Shown piece after piece: positions 21,022 through 30,124 of a DNA stretch of 64,000 nt. Position 1 is the stretch's first letter; every line of letters begins with the position of its first letter. Source of the stretch: an uncultured Phascolarctobacterium sp. (lineage in GTDB: Bacteria > Bacillota > Negativicutes > Acidaminococcales > Acidaminococcaceae); NCBI GenBank assembly GCA_947589605.1, contig CANQBR010000003.1:24317-88316 (forward strand), in the 5' to 3' direction. A model generated the notes under the pieces. That model was not told where the DNA came from, made no database searches, and worked only from the letters and a program-made list of their open reading frames with translations. A program made the position numbers and the translations under genes.

Positions 21022-21636
21022 GTGTTTTTGATGATAGCCCTGCCCAGAGTTTTGGATTTTCCTCTGGATCAAAATTGTCATCTCGTTTGCGATTTCTACC
21101 TGCAACTGTTGGAGACCAAGAACCGTGCGCTCTACCTTCACAGCCTGCAGGTGGCCAATTACGCATTGAGCACCGGCATCCAGATGGGGCTGTCCAAAGC
21201 CGAAGCAGGCCGCTTGAAGATGGCCGCTCTGCTTCACGACATCGGCAAACTGGCCGTGCCCAATTTGATCCTGGGCAAGTTCCCCTATCTTTCTACCCGA
21301 GAGCAGCAGGTCTATAAGCGGCACCCTGTTGCCGGCGCCAGCATGTTGGAGAACCTGCCCGCTTTGTCGGAGGTGGCGCTGATGATCAGCTGCCATCACG
21401 AAAGATGGGACGGCAAGGGCTTCCCCCGCCGTCTGAAAGGGCAGAACATCCCCTTAGGCGCCTCCATCATCGCCGTGTGCGATTATTACGATCGTTATCT
21501 CAATCCCTGCATGGAAAATTATCGCTCCGAGCATTCCCGCTCTTTGATGGAGCTGAACAACTTGGCCGGTCAGGCCTTCGATCCTCTGGTGGTGCAGGCC
21601 TTCACTCAAGTTCTTTTGGGCAAGACCGGACAGTAA
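21022..21636 (+). CDS. Stand-alone HD-GYP-type phosphohydrolase domain protein
   Basis: AALLHDIGKLAVP, KRHPVAGASMLE, SCHHERWDGKGFPRRLKGQNIPLGASIIAVCDYYD. Confidence 0.9.
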   Translation: MFLMIALPRVLDFPLDQNCHLVCDFYLQLLETKNRALYLHSLQVANYALSTGIQMGLSKAEAGRLKMAALLHDIGKLAVPNLILGKFPYLSTREQQVYKRHPVAGASMLENLPALSEVALMISCHHERWDGKGFPRRLKGQNIPLGASIIAVCDYYDRYLNPCMENYRSEHSRSLMELNNLAGQAFDPLVVQAFTQVLLGKTGQ

Positions 21637-21692
21637 GACCTGCGCCTTTCGAGAAAGAGCTGCGAAAATTTTAAACTATCATGAACGACGTG

Positions 21693-21760
21693 AGCCCGAG
21701 GCTGGTTGCCCCGGGCTCTTGCTTTTGATCGACGGCTATGACGGCCGTCGCTTTTTTATT
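21693..21760 (+). terminator. Two tandem intrinsic terminators after the HD-GYP gene
   Basis: GAGCCCG...CCGGGCTCTTGCTTTT and GACGGC-TATGACG-GCCGTCGCTTTTTTATTTTT. Confidence 0.65.
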
Positions 21761-21766
21761 TTTCCT

Positions 21767-22654
21767 TCAAATATTCCCCTGCTTTTGAAAAAATTCTTCG
21801 AAAGCTTTGGCTGCCGGCGAGAGTCTGGACCCTGCCAGCCGAAAAAGAGTTTGCGAGAAAGACAGACCTTCGCCTAAAAGGAGACTGTGCCCCAGCTCAT
21901 CGTCCAATTCTTCCTCGCAGGCCGCCGCCACTACCGCCGCCAGCCCTCTGCTTTTGGCGAAGGCCAGCACCGTGTCGCCGATGGAAGCCAAAAAGCGAGC
22001 GTCTAAATTGAAACCTTCGCTGTTGCAGGCTCGCTGCAGCAGGCTGTACATGCTGAAGTTGCAGCACAACGGCACGCCCCTAAGCCGCGCCAGCGGCAGT
22101 TCTTCTCCGTCTCGAAAACCGCAGGCGTTTTCTTTTTCGTAGACGAGATAAAGATACTCCCGCTGTCCTCCGTATAAAAGGAGCTCTTCGGCCTCGGCCA
22201 CCGGCGCATTGGCGTAAGCGAAATCGCTGCTGCCCGAAGCGATATGGCGCAGCTGCTGATCGATCGCCTCTTCCCTCACCTGAAAAGTTATGCCGGGATG
22301 GATAGCGGCGAAAGGCACCAAGTAGCGCTGCAAAAAAATGCCGCTTTGAGTGGGAGCCACACTGATGCGCAAAAGACCCGCCGCTTTGCTGCTTTGGCTT
22401 TGCATGTTGAGCTGCAGATTTTCTTCCTCTTCGCACAGCCTTTGGGCCACTTTCAAAAAGTCTCGGCCGGCCGGGGTCAGGCTCACGCCTCTTTTGCCTC
22501 GGGCTGTCTCTAAAAGGCGGATGCCGTAGTGCCGTTCCAAAGTTCTGATCTGGGCGCTGAGAGCAGGCTGAGCTAAAGCCAGCTTGCGGGCGGCGGCAGT
22601 AATGTTGCCCGTTTCGGCAACTATCAAAAAATTGCGGTAAAATTCAAAATCCAT
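21767..22654 (-). CDS. LysR-family transcriptional regulator
   Basis: MDFEFYRNFLIVAETGNITAAARKLALAQPALSAQIRTLERHYGIRLLE wHTH; start at the internal Met (22654). Confidence 0.92.
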   Translation of the reverse strand: MDFEFYRNFLIVAETGNITAAARKLALAQPALSAQIRTLERHYGIRLLETARGKRGVSLTPAGRDFLKVAQRLCEEEENLQLNMQSQSSKAAGLLRISVAPTQSGIFLQRYLVPFAAIHPGITFQVREEAIDQQLRHIASGSSDFAYANAPVAEAEELLLYGGQREYLYLVYEKENACGFRDGEELPLARLRGVPLCCNFSMYSLLQRACNSEGFNLDARFLASIGDTVLAFAKSRGLAAVVAAACEEELDDELGHSLLLGEGLSFSQTLFRLAGSRLSPAAKAFEEFFQKQGNI

Positions 22655-22683
22655 CGTTCCTCCGGCAGTCGATGACGATAAAG

Positions 22684-22713
22684 TATATTTATATTTTCTA
22701 TAAGATAAATATA
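22684..22713. promoter_or_regulatory. Candidate LysR operator: perfect 9-bp inverted repeat
   Basis: TATATTTAT-12 nt-ATAAATATA in the divergent intergenic region between lysR and the transporter. Confidence 0.55.
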
Positions 22714-22776
22714 TTTCACTTATCTTTGGCTTTATTCTATAATAGGTGCCATAAAAAAACAAGGGAGCATCCTTCA

Positions 22777-24192
22777 ATGTCCGGGAAACGTCTGAAATAT
22801 TTATTGGCCGGCCCCTCGCTCTTTTTGCTGACGGGCTTTGCTCTCGGCGGCAGCTTCGGCTATAAAGCCGCTTTGTCTCTGGGCCTCATCATCTGGATGG
22901 GCCTGTGGTGGATCACCCGCCCCGTTTACATCGGCATCACCGGTCTCTTGCCCATCCCCATCAACGCCGTCTTCGGCCTCATCCCTTCGGCGCAGCTCAT
23001 CGCCCAATATTTTTCCGAAGTGGTGGTGCTGCTCATCGGCGCAGATTTTATCTGCCAGACTTGGAGCCGCACCGGTCTCGATAAACGACTGGCCATGGGC
23101 GCCCTTCGCTTCATCGGCCCCAACACCCGCCAGCAGATCGCCGTGTGGCTTTTAGCTTCCACTTTTATGTCCGTCTTTCTCCCCAACGTGGTGGTGGGCG
23201 CCATCTTTGTGCCGGTGGCCATCGCCATGCTGAAAGTAGAAGGTGAAGACATCAAGACCAGCCACATCGCTCAGGCCGTCGTGCTGGCCATCGTCTGGGG
23301 CGCGGGCATCGGCGGTTTCGGCTCTCCCATCGGCGGCGCCGCCAACTTGGTGGTCATCAATTATATGGAAGAATTGATGGGCAAAGAATTTATGTACGTC
23401 GCCTGGCTGTGGCGCTTCCTGCCTCTTTTGGCGCTGGTGATCCTGCTCAATCTCTTCTTTCTTTTGCACATTCCTCTGGAAAAGAGCAACATGCCCGGCT
23501 CCAAAGCTTATTTCAAAAAATTGCTGGCTCAACTGGGCCCGTTGACCTACGGCGAGAAGCTGGGGCTCGCCCTCTTCTTCATCGCCATGATCCTTTCTTT
23601 CGCCCGGCCTCTTTATGCAGAAGTGATGCCGGGGCTGAGGCCCGCTTACGTTTTCTTCGCCTGCGGCCTCTCCGCTTTCTTCATCAGCCTGAGGGACGAA
23701 GAAGGCAACACTCTTCTTGATTGGGCTTATGCCAACGAGCACACCGACTGGGGCCTGCTCTATCTTTTCTCCGGCGGTCTGGCTCTGGGCCGTTTGATCA
23801 CCGGCACCGGCGCCGCCGATGCTTTGGCCAAATGCATCACGGCCCTACCTCTTGCCGGAGGGCCGGAGACCCTCATGGTCTTCACTGCCTTCACCACTTT
23901 GCTGACGGAGATATCGAGCAACACCGGCTCCGCCTCCATCTCTGCGCCTGTGATCATCAGCATCTGCAAAGAATTGAGTTTGGACCCGCTGCCTTATTTG
24001 CTGCTGTCCGCCGTCGCCATCAACTGCGCCTACACCCTGCCGGTGTCCGTGCGGGCTTTCGCCGTCAGCTACGGTCTCGATCCTCAGGTGCTTTTTCACA
24101 GAGGCATGCTGTTGACCGTCTGCAACATTTTGCTCACCACCGCTGTGGGCTCTCTCATCCTCATCCTGCTGCCAGCTTTCGGCAAACTTTAA
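22777..24192 (+). CDS. SLC13/DASS-family anion (di-/tricarboxylate:Na+) symporter
   Basis: ~12 TM protein, GGFGSPIGGAANLVVINY and ISSNTGSASISAPVIISI matching DASS motifs; start at MSGKRLKYLL. Confidence 0.85.
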   Translation: MSGKRLKYLLAGPSLFLLTGFALGGSFGYKAALSLGLIIWMGLWWITRPVYIGITGLLPIPINAVFGLIPSAQLIAQYFSEVVVLLIGADFICQTWSRTGLDKRLAMGALRFIGPNTRQQIAVWLLASTFMSVFLPNVVVGAIFVPVAIAMLKVEGEDIKTSHIAQAVVLAIVWGAGIGGFGSPIGGAANLVVINYMEELMGKEFMYVAWLWRFLPLLALVILLNLFFLLHIPLEKSNMPGSKAYFKKLLAQLGPLTYGEKLGLALFFIAMILSFARPLYAEVMPGLRPAYVFFACGLSAFFISLRDEEGNTLLDWAYANEHTDWGLLYLFSGGLALGRLITGTGAADALAKCITALPLAGGPETLMVFTAFTTLLTEISSNTGSASISAPVIISICKELSLDPLPYLLLSAVAINCAYTLPVSVRAFAVSYGLDPQVLFHRGMLLTVCNILLTTAVGSLILILLPAFGKL

Positions 24193-24231
24193 AAGAAAAT
24201 TTTTCCGCACTTGCGAAGGGACATTATACGA

Positions 24232-24280
24232 GAAGCTCCCCTGCCGGCCTGCTGCCGACGGGGGAGCCTGCTTTTTACGG
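24232..24280 (+). terminator. Intrinsic terminator after DASS transporter
   Basis: GCTCCCCTGCCGGC...GCCGACGGGGGAGC followed by CTGCTTTTT. Confidence 0.65.
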
Positions 24281-24340
24281 TGCGATTTTTTCATCATAGG
24301 GCGAGCTTCGGCGTTTTCCTCGGGAAACTTTCAAGAAAAA

Positions 24341-25213
24341 CTACTCGAATAAGTCCCGCAAAGGGTTGATGTCCAGCCCCTTGGTCTGTAAAAAGCCTGC
24401 CAGATAGGCCCGCTGCAATCTTTTCTTGAAACCTTCCAAGCCGTCGCCGTCGTCGCGGATGACGACCCGATACAATTCCAAGGGCGCTTCCTCGTAACTT
24501 GCTTTGGTGTTCACGCCTAAGTGCCCGGTGACGGCCCGAGAGAAGCCCCATCGATGGACGACTTTGAGCACTTCTTCGTTATAGCTGCCGTTGGGATAAG
24601 AAAGGCTGCGGACCAAATAGCCGTCGAATCTCTTCTTCAGCCAGTAGCGGGAGGTGGCCGTCTCCCAGGTCAAATATTTCGGCTCTATCTTTGCCAAGGG
24701 ATCGTGGCTGTAAGTGTGAGTGCCCAATTCCATACCGGCGGCCAACAAAGCTTTGATCTCTTCGTCATTCATGTGGATGGGGTCGCCGATGCATTTATTG
24801 ACGACGAAGAAGGTGGCTTTGGCCCCGTATTTTTGCAAAAGGGGCAGCACTACGGTGAAGTTGTTTTTGTAGCCGTCGTCGAAGCTGAGAGCGGCGCACT
24901 TTTTTACATCGTCCCCTTCTTCCAAACGATGACACAGCTCGGCCACGGTGAGCAGCTGCCAGCCCTCTTCTTTCAAATAACGCAGCTGTTCTTCGAAAAG
25001 AGCTGCCGGAAGCAGCAGCGACTTGGGCCAGGGCTTGCCCTTATAGGGCGGCTCTTCTCCCACGCCGTGATACAGCAAAATGGGAGCGGCGGTGGGACAG
25101 AAGGCAGCATACTCCGCTTTCCAGCGCTCTTTGTTCAGCAAATAACTCAGACCGGCGGCTATTGTATTGGCGATGATGAGGACCAAGAGAGCCTTACAAA
25201 CTTTTTTCCACAC
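24341..25213 (-). CDS. Polysaccharide deacetylase family protein (membrane-anchored)
   Basis: ILLYHGVG, ALSFDDGYKNNFTVVLPLLQKYGAKATFFVV, MELGTHTYSHD NodB motifs. Confidence 0.93.
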   Translation of the reverse strand: MWKKVCKALLVLIIANTIAAGLSYLLNKERWKAEYAAFCPTAAPILLYHGVGEEPPYKGKPWPKSLLLPAALFEEQLRYLKEEGWQLLTVAELCHRLEEGDDVKKCAALSFDDGYKNNFTVVLPLLQKYGAKATFFVVNKCIGDPIHMNDEEIKALLAAGMELGTHTYSHDPLAKIEPKYLTWETATSRYWLKKRFDGYLVRSLSYPNGSYNEEVLKVVHRWGFSRAVTGHLGVNTKASYEEAPLELYRVVIRDDGDGLEGFKKRLQRAYLAGFLQTKGLDINPLRDLFE

Positions 25214-26144
25214 GGTCTCTCTCCTTCAGGCCCAGGCTCAAGGCCAAAGCCTCCAATTTTTTGAAACGGTGATTGAGCCCCGACTTCCCCAAGCCGCCGC
25301 TGTATTCCACCAGCTCCGCCAAAGACAGGTCGGTGTGCTGCAGCCGCAGCTTGGCCACGAAGAGCAAAGGCTCGGGCAATTCTTCCAGCCCGATCTTCTC
25401 GCGAAGAAAGTCGATGCATTCTATCTGCCTCATGCTGGAGCGCACGACTTTATTGAGGTTGGCGGTCTCGCAGTTCACCGCTCTGTTCACATTATTGCGC
25501 AATTCTTTCAGCACCCGAGCGCTTTCGAAGGTCAAAAGAGAAGCATGAGCGCCGCTGAGGTTGAGAAAACGGGCGATGCTCTCGCCGTCTTTCAAATATA
25601 CTATGTAGTCTCTCTTTCTCTCCGTGGTTTTCGCTTTCATGGAAAAGCGGGCCATGAGCTTGCTGACAGAGCGGGCCGCTTCTTTGTCGCTTAAGGCGAT
25701 CTCCAAATGATAATCGCCCGAAGGTTTGGAGATGCTGCCGCCCCCGAGGAAGAGGCCGCGCAAATAGCACCTTCGACCCAGAGAGGTGGCCAAAAGAGGA
25801 TTATCGGCGTCAGAAAGCCCAAGACCCAATTCATTTAAAGCTTTCACCGTGGCGGGGCTCGGCTCGGCCTGCACCTGATAGCGATTGTTTTTGTGTAAGC
25901 GGCGGCTGCGAGTGATGATCACCTTGGCCGGCAATTCGTAGTCGGCTCTTAAAAGCTGCCACACACGCCGAGCAGAGGCGGCATTTTCTGTCACGTAGGC
26001 CACGCCCTGCTCCTGTCGGGGAGAAGGCCCGAGGGATGAACTGCCGCCGCTGCGCAGCAACCCCAACAATTCGGCTCTGGCCTCCGGCCCCGCACTGATG
26101 GGCAGGCGGGCCAGTTCGTTTTTTACATCGTGAGAAAAAGACAC
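25194..26144 (-). CDS. whiA: DNA-binding protein WhiA
   Basis: FSHDVKNELARL, RCYLRGLFLGGGSISKP, NCETANLNKVVRSSMRQIECIDFL; GTG start at 26144 with GGGAGG upstream. Confidence 0.93.
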   Translation of the reverse strand: MSFSHDVKNELARLPISAGPEARAELLGLLRSGGSSSLGPSPRQEQGVAYVTENAASARRVWQLLRADYELPAKVIITRSRRLHKNNRYQVQAEPSPATVKALNELGLGLSDADNPLLATSLGRRCYLRGLFLGGGSISKPSGDYHLEIALSDKEAARSVSKLMARFSMKAKTTERKRDYIVYLKDGESIARFLNLSGAHASLLTFESARVLKELRNNVNRAVNCETANLNKVVRSSMRQIECIDFLREKIGLEELPEPLLFVAKLRLQHTDLSLAELVEYSGGLGKSGLNHRFKKLEALALSLGLKERDRVEKSL

Positions 26145-26184
26145 GGCGGCGCCTCCCTTCGAATTTTTCGAAAACAACAGCGGT

Positions 26185-27091
26185 CTAGCTCACCCTGTTG
26201 ATGAGATGGCCGATCTTTTCCACATAACAATCCACCACATCTCCCGCTCGCAAAAAACGGGGCGGGTCGAAGCCCATGCCCACGCCGGCGGGAGTGCCGG
26301 TGGCGATAACGGTGCCCGCCTGCAAAGTGAGCCCCGCAGAAAGTTCGGCGATAGCTCCGGCCACCGTCTGCAGCATGAACTTCGTGTTGCTGTGCTGCCG
26401 CACCCCGCCGTTCACGTAACTTTCGATAGTCAGAGCTTGCGGGTCGCCGATCTCGTCGGCGGTGACGATGCAGGGACCCATGGGGGGTGAAGCCGTCCAA
26501 ACTTTTTCCCAGATACCACTGTTTGTGACGCGTCTGAAGATTGCGGGCGCTCACGTCGTTGAGGATCGTATAACCGAAGACGTAGTCCAAAGCTTCAGCC
26601 TCGCTTACACCGTAGCAATCTCGTCCCAAAACGACGGCCAGCTCACATTCGTAGTCCAAACTGTCCACCAAAGGGGCGTGGCCGCAGATGACGCCGCCGG
26701 GAGCGACGGCTTCGTTCACTCGCTTGGAAAAATAAATGGTGGCGGGCCGTTGACCGCCGAAGTCGGCGCTGCTGAATTTGTCCGCCTCCTCGGCGTGCTC
26801 TTCGTAGTTGATGCCAAGACAGATAATATCTTGCTTCGGCCGGGGAAGAGGCGCCAAAAGAACCATCTCATCCAACTCGGTAGCCGCGGCGGTCAGCACA
26901 TCTTCCGCTCTGCTCATGGCTTCCAACGGACCTTGCAAAACGGACCAGCGGCGGATTACTTCTTCCATATCTTTCACGGCCAATGAAGGAGCGAGAGCCG
27001 CCAATTTTTTCAGACGATAAACTCTCCCGCCTTCACGAAAAGCCACCAGCACTTCTTCTTCGGCAGCTATGAGAGCGGTGTAAAAACGCAT
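26185..27091 (-). pseudogene. Fumarylacetoacetate hydrolase family protein, frameshifted at a G6/C6 tract
   Basis: N-part MRFYTALIAAEEE...LGKSLDGFTP in one frame, C-part MGPCIVTADEIGDPQ...GHLINRVS in another; removal of one base at 26482-26487 restores the frame. Confidence 0.8.
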
Positions 27092-27116
27092 CTTTCTTCC
27101 TCCTTCGGGCCAAGGT

Positions 27117-28484
27117 TCAGCCGGCTTTATTTTTGTTCATACGATCGAGGCCTTGCTTCATAAAGAAATAATCGAAGAACTGTACGCCCCGGCCGAAGAG
27201 CCGCAACCGATAGATGAGGGCGATCAACGTCCGGGCCAGCTTGCGGGGATCGTGGCGCACCAGATCGTTTTTGCTGATAAGATGGGCGGGCACCACGGTG
27301 ATGCCCAGATTGCGGATCTTGTTCACATCGGGAGTGACGGGCATAGAGCCCTCTTCCTGATAAAGTTTCAATTTTTCGTAGGGGATCTCCTGATCGTTCA
27401 CCACTGCATAATCTAAAAATTGCCGGCCCACGCAGTCCAACAGAGCCCGCACATGCTGATAAGCGCCGAAACCGTCGGTCTCGCCGGGCTGAGTCATCAC
27501 ATTGCAGATATAGATCTTCACCGCTTTGGAGGCGATGACGGCACGGCGGATGCCTTCCACCGCCAAATTGGGCATGACGCTGGTGTAAAGGCTGCCCGGC
27601 CCCAAGATCAGCACATCGGCCTTCATGATGGCTTCTACCGCCGCTCCCGCCGCCGGCGCATCTTCCGGCACGATGCCTATCTTGCGGATGCGTTTATTGG
27701 CGTGAGAGATCTCGCTCTCACCGGTGACGACGGTGCCGTCGGTCATCTGAGCCTGCAGTTGGATATCGGCCAAAGTGGAGGGCACCACTCGACCCCGCAC
27801 TTTCAAAATTTGACTGGTGGCGTTGAGGCCCGCCTCCATGCCTCCTTCCGCTTCCGCCATGGCGGCGATGAAAAGATTGCCGAAGCAATGCCCGGCCAAG
27901 GGAGAGCCGCCGGTGAAACGATATTGCATCAAACGCTCCATCAAAGGCTCTCTGTCGGCTAAAGCGGTGAGACAGTTGCGCAAGTCACCCGGGGGGATGA
28001 TGCCCAATTCTTTGCGCAAGCGGCCGGATGAACCGCCGTCGTCGCCGGTGGTGACCACGGCCGTGCAATTGTTGGTGATGTACTTCATCCCCCGCAGCAA
28101 AGTGGAGAGCCCCGTCCCTCCTCCCAACACCGTGATGGCGGGGCCGTGAGTGAGCTTGCGTTGGATGAAGATGTTCTCCATCAAAGAGCCGTTCTTATCG
28201 GGGATGAGAGCGTTGACCACCGAAAAGATGAGGCGGCGGGTGCCGTAGACCATGAAAGCAAAGCCCCCCAGCAAAAGAGCCAAGCCCACCGCCATCAAGA
28301 GGCGGTTGGAATAGCGGCCGGTGGTGAAGTACTCCATTTGAAAGAGCAGCTCCTCTGCCTTGCCCATGATCTGATAATTAAAGAAGAAGGCGAGGCCCAA
28401 GGCCGCCAGCAGCACTCCCAACGCAAAGAGCAGCAGCCAGCGTTTGATGTTGATGCCCGGACAAAACCAGCTGATCCAACCCAT
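27117..28484 (-). CDS. yvcK: YvcK/CofD-like gluconeogenesis factor (UDP-sugar binding)
   Basis: GPAITVLGGGTGLSTLLRGMKYITNNCTAVVTTGDDGGSSGRLRKELGIIPPGDLRNCL. Confidence 0.95.
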   Translation of the reverse strand: MGWISWFCPGINIKRWLLLFALGVLLAALGLAFFFNYQIMGKAEELLFQMEYFTTGRYSNRLLMAVGLALLLGGFAFMVYGTRRLIFSVVNALIPDKNGSLMENIFIQRKLTHGPAITVLGGGTGLSTLLRGMKYITNNCTAVVTTGDDGGSSGRLRKELGIIPPGDLRNCLTALADREPLMERLMQYRFTGGSPLAGHCFGNLFIAAMAEAEGGMEAGLNATSQILKVRGRVVPSTLADIQLQAQMTDGTVVTGESEISHANKRIRKIGIVPEDAPAAGAAVEAIMKADVLILGPGSLYTSVMPNLAVEGIRRAVIASKAVKIYICNVMTQPGETDGFGAYQHVRALLDCVGRQFLDYAVVNDQEIPYEKLKLYQEEGSMPVTPDVNKIRNLGITVVPAHLISKNDLVRHDPRKLARTLIALIYRLRLFGRGVQFFDYFFMKQGLDRMNKNKAG

Positions 28485-28499
28485 GTCCCGTCTCCTTCC

Positions 28500-29369
28500 T
28501 TATTGGCCGGACAAAGGGTCTGCCAGTTCCCTGTGGGTGAGCTCCACCTGGTAGCCCTGAGTGTGGAGATATTCGGCGATCTTGTTGGCGATGAAAACGC
28601 TGCGGTGCTGGCCGCCGGTGCAGCCCACGCTGATCACCAACTGGCTCTTGCCTTCGGCGAGATACTGGGGCAGCAGAAAGTCCAGCAGCTGCACTTCCAA
28701 TTTCAAATATTGAAAAGTTTGAGGATAACGGCAGATGAAATCCTGCACTTCTTTATGATTGCCGGTCAAAAAACGCAGGTTCTCTTCGTAAAAAGGATTG
28801 GGCAAAAAACGCACGTCCAACACCAGATCGCTGTCTAACGGCAGGCCGTACTTATAGCCGAAAGAACGCACCACGATGCCCATCCTTTTTTGACGGTTCT
28901 CGCCGGCGTAAAGTTCCAGCAATTTTTCTTTCAGCTGGGCGGTGCTGAGACCGGTGGTGTCGATCACCGTGTCGGCCTTGGCCTTCACCGGCGCCAACAT
29001 TTTTCTTTCGCTGGCGATGTTGGCCAAAAGAGTCTGCCCCGAACCTAAAGGATGGCGGCGGCGGGTCTCTTTGTAGCGCCGCACCAAAGTTTCGTCCGAC
29101 GCATCCAAAAAGAGGAGCTCGTATTTTTGCCCGGAAGCGGCCATCTCTTCCAACACCTGCAAAAGTTTGTCGAAGAAACCGGCGTCCCTGATGTCCACCA
29201 CCAACGCCGCTTTATCGGTGGAAGTTTGGCGGTAAAGCTCCACCACTTTGGGGATCAGGGGAGCAGGCAGATTGTCTATGCAAAAATAATTCAGATCTTC
29301 CAGCGTGCGCACCGTTTGGCTCTTGCCTGCGCCGGACATGCCCGTGATTATCAAAAAATGGGATTGCAT
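28500..29369 (-). CDS. rapZ: RNase adapter RapZ
   Basis: IITGMSGAGKSQTVRTLEDLNYFCIDNLP, VRSFGYKYGLPLDSDLVLDVRFLPNP, SVGCTGGQHRSVFIA. Confidence 0.96.
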   Translation of the reverse strand: MQSHFLIITGMSGAGKSQTVRTLEDLNYFCIDNLPAPLIPKVVELYRQTSTDKAALVVDIRDAGFFDKLLQVLEEMAASGQKYELLFLDASDETLVRRYKETRRRHPLGSGQTLLANIASERKMLAPVKAKADTVIDTTGLSTAQLKEKLLELYAGENRQKRMGIVVRSFGYKYGLPLDSDLVLDVRFLPNPFYEENLRFLTGNHKEVQDFICRYPQTFQYLKLEVQLLDFLLPQYLAEGKSQLVISVGCTGGQHRSVFIANKIAEYLHTQGYQVELTHRELADPLSGQ

Positions 29370-29489
29370 CTCATCACCCCTCTGTTCGCTTTGCGGCCGG
29401 GCCGCTGCTTTTATTATACACTACCTGCGCCCGATTCTAAAGCCCCCGCCCCCCGCCGCGGCAAAAAGGCAAAATTTTTTCGGCAGAGA

Positions 29490-29825
29490 GCCGAAGCTGT
29501 GGTGTTTTTTGCGAAAAAGACGCGATCTTTTCGACGCGAAGCCGAGCGCCGTCGACTTTTTCAAAATAACTCGGCTTTTTCATCATGGAGTTTTTGCAAC
29601 TCATCTCGTTTTTTTCGACAGGAGGCTGAGCAGCGTCGGCTTTCGCAAAATAACTCGGCTTTTTCATCATGAAGTTTTTGCAACTCATCTCGTTTTTTTC
29701 GATAGGAGGCTGAGCAGCGTCGACTTTTTCAAAATAGCTCGCCTTTTTCATCATGAAGTTTTTGCAACTCATCTCGTTTTTTTCAGCAGGAGGCTGAGCA
29801 GCGTCGGCTTTCGCAAAAAGGCGGC
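29490..29825. repeat. 84-bp tandem repeat, three good copies plus degenerate half copy
   Basis: Copies of CTCGSCTTTTTCATCATGRAGTTTTTGCAACTCATCTCGTTTTTTTC..AGGAGGCTGAGCAGCGTCG begin at 29570, 29654 and 29738. Confidence 0.9.
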
Positions 29826-29888
29826 GCCTTTTACGGCCCGCTCTTTTCAGAAAGAAGTCGGCTCTTAAAAAGATCCGAAAATTTTTTC

Positions 29889-29917
29889 TTGACAAGGCCT
29901 TGCATTCAGTGTACAAT
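29889..29917 (+). promoter_or_regulatory. Promoter of the met riboswitch/metNIQ operon
   Basis: TTGACA-17 nt-TACAAT. Confidence 0.8.
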
Positions 29918-29938
29918 GGGCTACATCAGTTTTATAGA

Positions 29939-30040
29939 ACTTCATCCAGAGTAGCTGAGGGACTGGCCCTATGAAGCTACGGCAACCACGCTGCGGCGTA
30001 AGGTGCCAATTCCAACGACTAAGGTCGGCAGATGAAGGAC
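29939..30040 (+). ncRNA. SAM-I (S-box) riboswitch
   Basis: CTTCATCCAGAGTAGCTGAGGGACTGGCCCTATGAAGCTACGGCAACC...GGTGCCAATTCC...AGATGAAG matches the S-box consensus. Confidence 0.95.
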
Positions 30041-30060
30041 TTCTTCCGAGGAAGACCTCT

Positions 30061-30096
30061 GTACCATGACCATAGTCTCATGGTACTTTTCTTTTA
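30061..30096 (+). terminator. Riboswitch expression-platform terminator
   Basis: GTACCATGA-CCATAGT-CTCATGGTAC followed by TTTTCTTTT. Confidence 0.85.
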
Positions 30097-30124
30097 TCTC
30101 TGTGCGATTTGAGAAGGGACGAAA

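Noticed and set aside
20740-21399. 219-aa minus-strand ORF overlapping the ncRNA candidate and HD-GYP gene
   Set aside because: Runs antisense through the HD-GYP coding sequence and across the ncRNA; no RBS or homology, structured-RNA interpretation fits better.
29490-29825. CRISPR array
   Set aside because: Units are 84-bp full tandem repeats with no unique spacers and no cas genes; the 35-bp and ~50-bp repeat tracts fail for the same reason.
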